Origin: Bacillota bacterium
GTDB taxonomy: Bacteria; Eremiobacterota; SpSt-956; JAKJGF01
Direction: 5' to 3'
Assembly: GCA_029555925.1 (NCBI GenBank)
Contig: JAKPQU010000496.1
Coordinates: 1 to 45,006 of the forward strand
DNA length: 45,006 bases
Made by a program: the position numbers and the translations under genes. Shown here piece after piece: positions 36,032 through 43,612 of the stretch. Within the stretch, counting starts at the first letter, position 1. Every line of letters begins with the position of its first letter. The notes beneath the pieces were generated by a model. It was not told the DNA's origin and searched no databases. It saw only the letters and a list, made by a program, of their open reading frames with translations.

Positions 36032-36055
36032 TCATATTATATAAAATATTTTTAT

Positions 36056-36062
36056 GAAAGGA
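36056..36062 (+). promoter_or_regulatory. Ribosome binding site deciding the Roadblock start
   Basis: GAAAGGA overlaps the in-frame ATG at 36062 and sits eight bases before TTG 36071, pointing to the TTG. Confidence 0.7.
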
Positions 36063-36070
36063 TGTGTTCA

Positions 36071-36433
36071 TTGGTGAAAAGTCCAAAGGAAATACTCAAG
36101 GGTATTCTTGAGACCGATGGAGTTAAAGCTGTAATGATCTCCGGAAGAGATGGTCTTATAATTTCGTCTGTAGGTACTATTGACGCCGACACAGAAACCT
36201 TAGGTGCCATAGCATCCAGTGGACTGGGCTCTTCAGAAGCTCTTGGTACAGAAGCAGGTATAGGAGAACTGGAACAGTTTATATCTCAGTATAAGAGTGG
36301 AATAGCCATAATTCAACTTGTTACATCAGAAGCAGTTTTATTACTCCTTGCAACAAAAGATGCAAATTTAGGTATGTTGAGACTGGCTATTAATAAAGCT
36401 AAAAAGCCCCTTATGGATATTTTGAGTTATTAG
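36071..36433 (+). CDS. Roadblock/LC7 domain protein
   Basis: The product is about 120 residues, a single Roadblock/LC7 domain: KSPKEILKGILETDGVKAVM, ISGRDGLIISSVG, the helix ETLGAIASSGLGSSEALG, and the strand pair SGIAIIQLVTSEAVLLLLAT. These proteins dimerise and, as in MglB, regulate Ras-like GTPases, or act as signalling platforms. No small GTPase gene is in the window, so its partner is elsewhere or it has another role here. I chose TTG at 36071 because the site GAAAGGA at 36056-36062 overlaps the in-frame ATG at 36062 and so cannot serve it, while it is eight bases from the TTG. The gene follows the second V4R-like gene by 39 bases. Confidence 0.85.
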   Translation: MVKSPKEILKGILETDGVKAVMISGRDGLIISSVGTIDADTETLGAIASSGLGSSEALGTEAGIGELEQFISQYKSGIAIIQLVTSEAVLLLLATKDANLGMLRLAINKAKKPLMDILSY

Positions 36434-36441
36434 AAAATTAC

Positions 36442-36502
36442 TGAGAGGTGAGTAGTTATAAGCTAATAGTTTAAAGTATATTGTAATACTGCTTACCTCT
36501 CA
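36442..36502 (+). promoter_or_regulatory. Intercistronic hairpin before the zinc-ribbon kinase
   Basis: TGAGAGGTGAGTAGT at 36442-36456 pairs with ACTGCTTACCTCTCA at 36488-36502: 15 bp with two G-U pairs as RNA. No U-tract follows, so processing, stability or an operator is more likely than termination. Confidence 0.5.
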
Positions 36503-36524
36503 TCTGTTTAGGAGGGGAGTTTGT

Positions 36525-39500
36525 ATGCCTGCAGTATGTCCTAAATGTAATGCCTATAACAGTGACAGTGCAAAGTTCTGCGCAGAATGCGGGTGTATTA
36601 TTGAAAAAAGCGAAAGGCACTATTCCAATATTGTACAAGAAGGTACCCTGCTTGTTAACAGGTATAAAATTATCAGACTTGTTAAATCAGGCGGTATGGG
36701 TGCAGTTTACTGTGCAGAAGACAGAAATCTCGGGAAGACCTGTGCTATTAAAGAACTTCTGAGCTTTCCTCACAGCACAGAGAAAGAAAGACTCTATGCT
36801 ATAGATAAATTTCAGAGTGAAGCCAAGACCCTTGCCAATCTTCATCATATAAGTTTGCCCAGGGTATATGATTACTTTACTATAGGTGATAGATATTACC
36901 TTACAATGGATTTTATTGAAGGCAAGGATCTTCTTGCAGTACTTAAAGAGCGAGGCAATCCGGGACTTCCTGAAAAAGAAGTAATTAAATGGTCTATTGA
37001 GATATGTGATGTCCTCTCTTACCTTCATACCAGAAATCCTGTTATATTATACCGTGATTTGAAACCTTCCAATATTATGCTCAGAAAGACTGATGAGAAA
37101 GTAATATTAATAGATTTTGGTATAGCAAAGGCTTTACAGGATGATACAAACCCGAAAACCGCCATAGGAACTATGGGTTATATTTCTCCCGAACAATTCA
37201 GAGGCCTGGCAGAACCGGCAAGTGATATTTATTCCCTGGGCTCTACTATGTCCCATCTTCTTACCGGTATTATGCCCATACCTTTCACATATGAACCTGT
37301 AAAAAAGAGGGTACCCGAACTTTCTGATGATATAGAGCATATAATAAAGAAAACCCTTGATATTAAGCCTGGAAATAGATTTTCTTCCGCAGAAGAAATG
37401 AAGAAAAGCCTTCTGGCTATTATAGGAGAAAAAATCCCCTCTATTTCTTCCCAGTCTTTGAGTGAGGTTGATCTTGCCATTATTCAGCTTAATGCTACTA
37501 GCCCGAAAGCCAGACTGGAAGCCATCGCAAAATTGAGTAATGTTAATGACGAAAGAATAATTTTACCTCTCACCGATATGTTAAATGATGATAATTCCAC
37601 TATTCGTAAGGAGGCTGTTACTATTCTCGGTAAGCTTCAGCATCCGTCCTCTGTGGAACATCTTATAAAAATGTTAAAAGATAAGGATTTAAACGTTAGA
37701 ATTGCTTCTTTCACTGCTTTAGGAACCCCGAAATACAGTAAAGCTTTTCCATATATTGTAGCAGCTCTTAAAGATGAAGATTATAGAATTAGGAAATATG
37801 CTTCTCTGGCACTCGGAGAAATTGGAGATGAAAGAGCTATTGAACCTCTCAGACAGGCCCGTCAGAAGGAAGGACTTCTGAGTTTCGGTATGAGGATGAC
37901 AATTGATAAGGCCATACAGAAGCTGGAAGCTATGAAAAGTGCTGTTCCTAGAGAGGAAAAATATAGCACCAATGAACTGTTACCTGAAGTAACAGTGAGA
38001 TTTCATGAGGCAAAGAGCCATAATGATAAAGGACAGGAATATTTTAAAGAATATAAATATGAGGCGTCAATTGATGAATTTAATAAGGCTCTGGAGATAA
38101 ATCCTACATATGTAGAAGCTCATTTTAATATAGCAAGAGTTATTTTAACCCAAATTGAAGTAGATTCTGAATTTAAAAATGATGACAAGATTAATGAAGC
38201 TCTTTTACATTTTAATAAATGCATTGAACTTGCTTCCGACAGTACCATTTCAGCAGAGGCAAGAAGGTATATAGATAATCTTACCGAAGAATGGAACAAA
38301 CTAGAAACTATGAAAAAAGAATCCGGTAAAGTAATTATAGAGCCTTATGAAGAGAGTACAGGAGAAAAAATAGAAAGAGAAGATGAAATAGAAGAGGAAA
38401 TACAGGAGGAAACAGAAGAGGAAATACAGGAGGAAACAGAAATATCGGAGGATATAAAATCAGGAGAAGCTATCAGAACAGAATCACCTCAGGAAAGAGT
38501 GAATTATTATAAGAATATACTGAAAGGTTCACCTGAAGATCCTGTAATTTACAATGAACTTGGCCTTGCCTATAATGATTACGGGAATGTCTTTCTGGCT
38601 GAAAATAATTACAGGAAATCTCTGGAACTGGCCCCTAATTATGCGGAAGCTCATTTTAATCTAGCCATTTTATATAAAGAACTTGGATTTTCATTGAAGG
38701 ATGATAAAAAGATCAATGATTCCCTTGTCCATTTTGAACATGCTTTGAAATTATTCAATGATGATGATATGATAGCTGAAGCAAGAAAAAACATAGATGA
38801 AATAAAAGATGGTTTACGTAAAATTGACGTAAAATCAGATGAGTCAGAGGGACAAGAATTTACTCCTGAACAGGTAGAACCTGAGATGCCTGCAGAAGAG
38901 ATTCGTGAAATAGAACAAAAACCTGGTAATGTATGTCCTGACTCACCTCAAGAAAGAATACTTTATTATCAGGAAATGCTGAAATCTTCCCCTGATGATC
39001 CCCTGCTTTATAATCAACTTGCTCTTGCTTATAATGATTATGGTAATGTTTTTATGGCAGAAACCAATTATAGAAAAGCCATTGATTTTGCCCCGGACTG
39101 TGGCGAATTTCATTTTAATATAGCTCTTTTATATAAAGAACTGGGGTTTTCATTGAACGATGATAATAGACTGAATGATGCTCTTGCTCATTTTGAAGTT
39201 ACGTTAAGATTAGCTGATGATGATATGAAGGTAAAAGCCAGAAAGCATATAGATGAAATAAAAAGCAGGATAGATAAATCTGGCGTTCATGAAAAAAAGG
39301 AAAAAATTATTGCTCCTGTGGAAATAATAGAAGATAAACATAAGATAGAAGAAATAACTCCCGAAATATATAAAAAAGAAGAGGAACCGGAGAAAAAGGA
39401 TAAATCACCTGAAGAATACTATAAGGAATTAATAGAAAAAAATCCAGAAGACCCGGTAATTTATAATAAACTCGGTCTTGTTTATTATGAAAAAAAGGAT

Positions 39501-40892
39501 CTGACTGAGGCTCAGAAGTATTACGAAAAAGCTCTGATATATGATAAAAATTACAGTGAAGCCAACTTTAATTTAGGACTCTTATACAGAGATAAGAATA
39601 ATATCCTGAAGGCTCTTCGTCATTTGAAATTATGTGCTAAAATGGCAGGCGATGAGTCTTTGAAAAAGAAAGCCAGAGATTATATAAAAGAGATTGAAGA
39701 ACTTGAAGAAAAACAGGAGGCATTACGGGAAGAAGTTGTACCTCCTGCAGAACAGGCAGAAAAAACCGTTGCCAGAAAAACAAAGGAAATAAAACCGGTA
39801 AAAATCAGCCGTGAAACAAGGGAACTGACATTAAAAGAAGCTGAAATGGTTGTGAAAGAAAATAAGCAGATTCGTGATTTACTCAAAGTTTTAAATGAAA
39901 ACCCTGATGACCTGCAGAGTAATATTGCGGTTGCCAGGTTATATAAAGAAGAAGGGAACCTGCTTAAAGCATTGGATTATTGTAAAAAAGTTTCTTCTAT
40001 TGAACCGAATAATGCACAGATTTATCTTGACATGGCTTTAATTTACAAGGAGCAAAAACAATACGATGAGGCTTTAGAGCATCTTAAAATATGTGCTAGA
40101 AAAGCAAATAATTCGGAATTGCTTTCAGAAGCAAAGCATTATATCAGTCAGATTGAGGAACTATCTTCTGAAGTGGTGGAAACAGTCGATAAGGCGGAAT
40201 TGAAAGATATAGATAAAGAAATAAAGACATATGAAGATATGCTTCACGATAATCCCGATAAAACGGAAATACATATGAGTCTAGGCAGATTATACAGGGA
40301 ATCCTCTGATTTTGATAAAGCTATTTTTCATTATAAAGAATATCTGAAGATATACAAAAAAGATGACAGAATACATATGGAACTCGCTATGATTTACAGG
40401 GATAAAGGTAATATTTTTAATGCTCTTAAATATTTAAGACTCTGTGTAAATCTGACTGAAGATATTAATTTGAAAAGAGAGGCAGGGGAATATATTTCTC
40501 AGATAGAAGGTGCCTCGCTGGAAGAGAAAAAGGAAACATATGAAACATACAGGGAAGAAAAGAAGGAAAGAGACAGGAAAGGAGGGAATGAGGAAGAATT
40601 AATAAAGGAATTAAAAAAAGAATTAAAGGAAAAACCGGATGATATAAATCTTCTTGGTAAATTAGGCCAGGCTTATTATACAGCCGGACAAATGAAATTA
40701 TCCCTTGAGAGTTATTTGAAAGTCCTGAATATAGATCCATCCGATAGTAAAACACATTTTAACATCGGACTGATTTATAAAGAACAGGGAAAAATAGTAA
40801 AATCATTAATACATTTTAAAAAATATATAATGTTAGCTCCGGCAGGTGAACATATAGAAGAAGCTAAAAATTATATAAAAGAGCTTGAATAA
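36525..40892 (+). CDS. Zinc-ribbon Ser/Thr kinase with HEAT and long TPR region
   Basis: The 1455-residue protein opens with a double-CxxC zinc ribbon (CPKCNAYNSDSAKFCAECGC, residues 5-24). A complete Hanks kinase domain follows at about 46-310: VKSGGMGAVYCAED, K76 in CAIKEL, D178 in YRDLKPSN, D197 in IDFGIAK, then GYISPEQFRG. HEAT repeats occupy about 320-470 (DERIILPLTDMLNDDNSTIR; DERAIEPLRQ), and TPR units fill about 496-1455, interrupted by acidic linkers such as EIEEEIQEETEE (an exact 24-base tandem duplication). No transmembrane helix is seen, so the kinase is probably cytoplasmic, with TPRs recruiting substrates. A GGAGGGG site precedes the ATG. It follows the Roadblock gene after a 15-bp stem hairpin and is likely a signalling partner of the hydrogenase block. 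Confidence 0.93.
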   Translation: MPAVCPKCNAYNSDSAKFCAECGCIIEKSERHYSNIVQEGTLLVNRYKIIRLVKSGGMGAVYCAEDRNLGKTCAIKELLSFPHSTEKERLYAIDKFQSEAKTLANLHHISLPRVYDYFTIGDRYYLTMDFIEGKDLLAVLKERGNPGLPEKEVIKWSIEICDVLSYLHTRNPVILYRDLKPSNIMLRKTDEKVILIDFGIAKALQDDTNPKTAIGTMGYISPEQFRGLAEPASDIYSLGSTMSHLLTGIMPIPFTYEPVKKRVPELSDDIEHIIKKTLDIKPGNRFSSAEEMKKSLLAIIGEKIPSISSQSLSEVDLAIIQLNATSPKARLEAIAKLSNVNDERIILPLTDMLNDDNSTIRKEAVTILGKLQHPSSVEHLIKMLKDKDLNVRIASFTALGTPKYSKAFPYIVAALKDEDYRIRKYASLALGEIGDERAIEPLRQARQKEGLLSFGMRMTIDKAIQKLEAMKSAVPREEKYSTNELLPEVTVRFHEAKSHNDKGQEYFKEYKYEASIDEFNKALEINPTYVEAHFNIARVILTQIEVDSEFKNDDKINEALLHFNKCIELASDSTISAEARRYIDNLTEEWNKLETMKKESGKVIIEPYEESTGEKIEREDEIEEEIQEETEEEIQEETEISEDIKSGEAIRTESPQERVNYYKNILKGSPEDPVIYNELGLAYNDYGNVFLAENNYRKSLELAPNYAEAHFNLAILYKELGFSLKDDKKINDSLVHFEHALKLFNDDDMIAEARKNIDEIKDGLRKIDVKSDESEGQEFTPEQVEPEMPAEEIREIEQKPGNVCPDSPQERILYYQEMLKSSPDDPLLYNQLALAYNDYGNVFMAETNYRKAIDFAPDCGEFHFNIALLYKELGFSLNDDNRLNDALAHFEVTLRLADDDMKVKARKHIDEIKSRIDKSGVHEKKEKIIAPVEIIEDKHKIEEITPEIYKKEEEPEKKDKSPEEYYKELIEKNPEDPVIYNKLGLVYYEKKDLTEAQKYYEKALIYDKNYSEANFNLGLLYRDKNNILKALRHLKLCAKMAGDESLKKKARDYIKEIEELEEKQEALREEVVPPAEQAEKTVARKTKEIKPVKISRETRELTLKEAEMVVKENKQIRDLLKVLNENPDDLQSNIAVARLYKEEGNLLKALDYCKKVSSIEPNNAQIYLDMALIYKEQKQYDEALEHLKICARKANNSELLSEAKHYISQIEELSSEVVETVDKAELKDIDKEIKTYEDMLHDNPDKTEIHMSLGRLYRESSDFDKAIFHYKEYLKIYKKDDRIHMELAMIYRDKGNIFNALKYLRLCVNLTEDINLKREAGEYISQIEGASLEEKKETYETYREEKKERDRKGGNEEELIKELKKELKEKPDDINLLGKLGQAYYTAGQMKLSLESYLKVLNIDPSDSKTHFNIGLIYKEQGKIVKSLIHFKKYIMLAPAGEHIEEAKNYIKELE

Positions 40893-40901
40893 GATTTTAT
40901 A

Positions 40902-40930
40902 GAGAGGAGGAGAGCGATTTCGCTCCTCCT
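40902..40930 (+). terminator. GC-rich intercistronic hairpin after the TPR kinase
   Basis: GGAGGAGAGCGA folds on TCGCTCCTCC with a two-base bulge, ten bases after the stop. Only two T residues follow, so termination may be partial and allow read-through to the coiled-coil gene. Confidence 0.45.
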
Positions 40931-40967
40931 TGCAGGAATATTACTCTATGAGTAATATTGTTGCAGG
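40930..40967 (+). repeat. Perfect 23-base palindrome flanked by 7-base direct repeats
   Basis: AATATTACTC TAT GAGTAATATT at 40937-40959 is a perfect hairpin bounded by TTGCAGG at 40930-40936 and 40961-40967. Confidence 0.75.
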
Positions 40968-40980
40968 GTGAATTTTTTTA

Positions 40981-43473
40981 ATGAATTTCTACGATTTATA
41001 TAAGTTCTTTGTTTTTATAGTAATTCTTATGACTGTAAATCCGGTTTTTGCTCAGTCCGGATACAGCAGTGACAGTTCTTCAGGTTATATAGTTTTAATT
41101 GTTCTGCTGGCAATTATTGTAATAATAATAAAGGTTATATCCGCTCAGATCAATATAGCTCAAAAAGCAAAAGATATACTGAATGTTGAAGAAGAGAAAA
41201 AACTTGCAGAAGAAGAAAAGAAAGAAAAAGAACTTGTTCTCAGGCAGAGACTGGAGATTGAGAGGGAAAGAAAGTTATTTGAAGATGATAAGAAGAAGTT
41301 TGAAGAAGATCGGAACACTCTTGAAGAAATAAAAAAGAAACTCCTGGAAGAAGGCAAAAAATTAGCAGAAGAACGAAAAAAGCAGGAGGCAGAAAAAAAG
41401 ATATCCGAAAGAGAAGTAAAAATAGAGGAAGAACATAAAATATCCTCTAAGGAGTACCAGGAATTATTAGAGAAGAATAAGAAACTCCAGGAAGAATACA
41501 AAAAAATACAGGAAGAAAAGAAAATTTTTGAGGAAGAATATAGAAAACTTCAGGAAGAGAAGAAGAAACTGGAAAAAGAGAAAGAACTGGACAGGGAACG
41601 AAGAAGACTTCAGGAGGAGCAGAAGAAAAGAGAGGAAGAACACAGAAGACTCCAGGAGGAGCAGAAGAAAAGAGAGGAAGAACGAAGAAAACTCGATGAA
41701 GAAATAAGAAGGATAGAAGAGAGAAAAAGATTAGAAGAAGAGCAGAAGAAGAGAGAGGAACAGAGAAGAATACTCGATGAAGAACAGAAGAAAAGGGTAG
41801 AAGAAAGAAGAATAATTGATGAGGAAATAAAGAAACTGGAAGAGAGGGAAATAACAGAGGAAGAAGAGAAAAGGGAAGAAGGTAAGTTAGAACTCTATGA
41901 AGAGCATAAGAGAAGAGAAGAAGAACGACGAAGACTGGATGAAGAGATAAAGGAGATTGAAGAAAGAAAGAGACAGGAAGAAGAGAAGAGAGAAGAGGAA
42001 AGGAAGTTATTAGAAAAAGAGCAGAAACAGAGGGAAGAAGAACGACGAAGACTGGATGAAGAGATAAAAGAGATTGAAGAAAGAAAGAAACTGGAAGAAA
42101 AAGCGCGAACCTTGGAGGAAGATGAAGAGAAGAAGAGGGAAGAAGAACGACGAAGACTGGATGAAGAGATAAAAGAGATTGAAGAAAGAAAGAAACTGGA
42201 AGAAGAAGCAGGGAAATTGGAGGAAGATGAAGAGAAGAAGAGGGAAGAAGAACGACAAAGACTGGATGAAGAGATAAAGAAAATCGAAGAGAAGAAGAAA
42301 CTGGAAGAAGAAGCAGGGAAATTGGAGGAAGATGAAGAGAAGAAGAGGGAAGAAGAACGACGAAGACTGGATGAAGAGATAAAGAAAATCGAAGAGAAGA
42401 AGAAACTGGAAGAAGAAGCAGGGAAATTGGAAGAAGATGAAGAGAAGAAGAGGGAAGAAGAACGACGAAAACTGGATGAAGAGATAAAGAAAATCGAAGA
42501 GAAGAAGAAACTTCGGGAAGAAGAGAAAAAAACTGCTCCCGTAATAGAAGAAGAGGAAATAGCAGTAACAGAAGAAGACAGAAGATTAATTGAGGAGAAG
42601 ACTAAAAAACGTCTTGAAGAGAGAAAGATACTCGATGAAGAAAATAAGAAAAAATTGAATGAAGCTAAAAAGAAGCTGGAAGCAGAGAAAGACAGGATAA
42701 AAATTGAGATAGCAAAGAAACCTGATTTGTTTGTTTATCCTGTCGATCAGTCTGATATGATACTCATACCGGCAGGAGAGTTTACTATGGGCAGTTCTGA
42801 AAAAGAAATATATTATGCCCTGCAGGAAGCCAGAGAATATTACAAAGGGGCGAAATTAAGCTGGTTTGAAGTTGAAATGCCTGAACATACAGTATATTTA
42901 GATGATTATTATATAGATAAAAAACCGGTTACCTATGCACAATATATAAAATTTATTAAAGATACTGACTATAAACCTCAGGGGGATTTTTATAAATATT
43001 ACAGTTCTGATAAAGATAATCATCCTGTAGTTAATATAACATGGGAAGATGCCAGAGCTTATGCAGATTGGGCCGGGAAGAGGCTTCCAACGGAAGCAGA
43101 ATGGGAGAAGGCAGCAAGAGGAACAGATGGCAGATGCTGGCCATGGGGTAATGAATGGGATATAAATAAATGTAACAGTCGTTTCAGTAATATCAATACT
43201 ACCACGCCTGTGGATAAATATCCTGATGGTGCAAGTTTTTACGGAGTAATGGATATGTCCGGCAATGTGTGGGAATGGTGTAATGACTGGTATGGAAGTT
43301 ATATGGATTCTCCTTCGAAAAATCCTGCCGGTCCTGACATCGGAATTGAAAAAATTCTCAGGGGAGGCTCATGGACAAATTATCCTAATTATCTGAGGGT
43401 TACTAACAGATATCGCCTTATCCCTGATAATAGTGACCATTCTAAAGGATTTAGATGTGTTATTTCTGTTTAA
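40981..43473 (+). CDS. Membrane-anchored coiled-coil protein with C-terminal FGE/SUMF1-like domain
   Basis: The 830 residues start with a signal-like helix (residues 8-25) and a second hydrophobic helix (GYIVLIVLLAIIVIIIKVI, about 35-53). An uninterrupted Glu/Lys/Arg coiled coil runs from about 60 to 585, and an FGE-sulfatase (SUMF1) domain from 592 to 830 (MILIPAGEFTMGSSEKEI; RLPTEAEWEKAARG; MSGNVWEWCNDWYG; LRGGSW; GFRCV). Within the coil, 35-residue units repeat about four times. True formylglycine-generating enzymes carry two catalytic cysteines soon after RGGS. Here that stretch reads RGGSWTNYPNYLRVTNRYR with none, so a binding or structural role is more likely than sulfatase activation. 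If the second helix spans the membrane, the coil places the domain far from it. It lies between two kinase genes. Confidence 0.85.
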   Translation: MNFYDLYKFFVFIVILMTVNPVFAQSGYSSDSSSGYIVLIVLLAIIVIIIKVISAQINIAQKAKDILNVEEEKKLAEEEKKEKELVLRQRLEIERERKLFEDDKKKFEEDRNTLEEIKKKLLEEGKKLAEERKKQEAEKKISEREVKIEEEHKISSKEYQELLEKNKKLQEEYKKIQEEKKIFEEEYRKLQEEKKKLEKEKELDRERRRLQEEQKKREEEHRRLQEEQKKREEERRKLDEEIRRIEERKRLEEEQKKREEQRRILDEEQKKRVEERRIIDEEIKKLEEREITEEEEKREEGKLELYEEHKRREEERRRLDEEIKEIEERKRQEEEKREEERKLLEKEQKQREEERRRLDEEIKEIEERKKLEEKARTLEEDEEKKREEERRRLDEEIKEIEERKKLEEEAGKLEEDEEKKREEERQRLDEEIKKIEEKKKLEEEAGKLEEDEEKKREEERRRLDEEIKKIEEKKKLEEEAGKLEEDEEKKREEERRKLDEEIKKIEEKKKLREEEKKTAPVIEEEEIAVTEEDRRLIEEKTKKRLEERKILDEENKKKLNEAKKKLEAEKDRIKIEIAKKPDLFVYPVDQSDMILIPAGEFTMGSSEKEIYYALQEAREYYKGAKLSWFEVEMPEHTVYLDDYYIDKKPVTYAQYIKFIKDTDYKPQGDFYKYYSSDKDNHPVVNITWEDARAYADWAGKRLPTEAEWEKAARGTDGRCWPWGNEWDINKCNSRFSNINTTTPVDKYPDGASFYGVMDMSGNVWEWCNDWYGSYMDSPSKNPAGPDIGIEKILRGGSWTNYPNYLRVTNRYRLIPDNSDHSKGFRCVISV
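42124..42520 (+). repeat. 105-base tandem repeats encoding 35-residue coiled-coil units
   Basis: Units begin at 42124, 42229, 42334 and 42439 with GAAGAGAAGAAGAGGGAAGA. Each encodes EEKKREEERRRLDEEIKKIE plus KKKLEEEAGKLEED-like residues; 35 residues is exactly five heptads. Confidence 0.9.
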
Positions 43474-43520
43474 TGAATTTTATATGAAAATGATGACGTC
43501 TTATTCTTCACTGTTTGGTA

Positions 43521-43584
43521 ATTCTCATATCTGGTTGTGACCGCTCCGGTCATGCCTGTTAGTGGCAGAACAATGTTCTGCTAC
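43521..43584 (+). repeat. Two-hairpin intergenic repeat, copy 2
   Basis: Two adjacent perfect or near-perfect hairpins: TGACCG, loop CTC, CGGTCA at 43538-43552, and GCAGAACA A TGTTCTGC at 43565-43581, extendable to 43562-43584 with one G-U pair. It lies about 30 bases before the kinase-receiver start. Copy 1 lies about 77 bases before the giant gene. Confidence 0.75.
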
Positions 43585-43612
43585 AGAGTAAAATATAATC
43601 AGGGTGATATAA

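Noticed and set aside
42756..43473. Active formylglycine-generating enzyme
   Set aside because: The stretch after RGGS lacks the two catalytic cysteines, so only the fold can be claimed.
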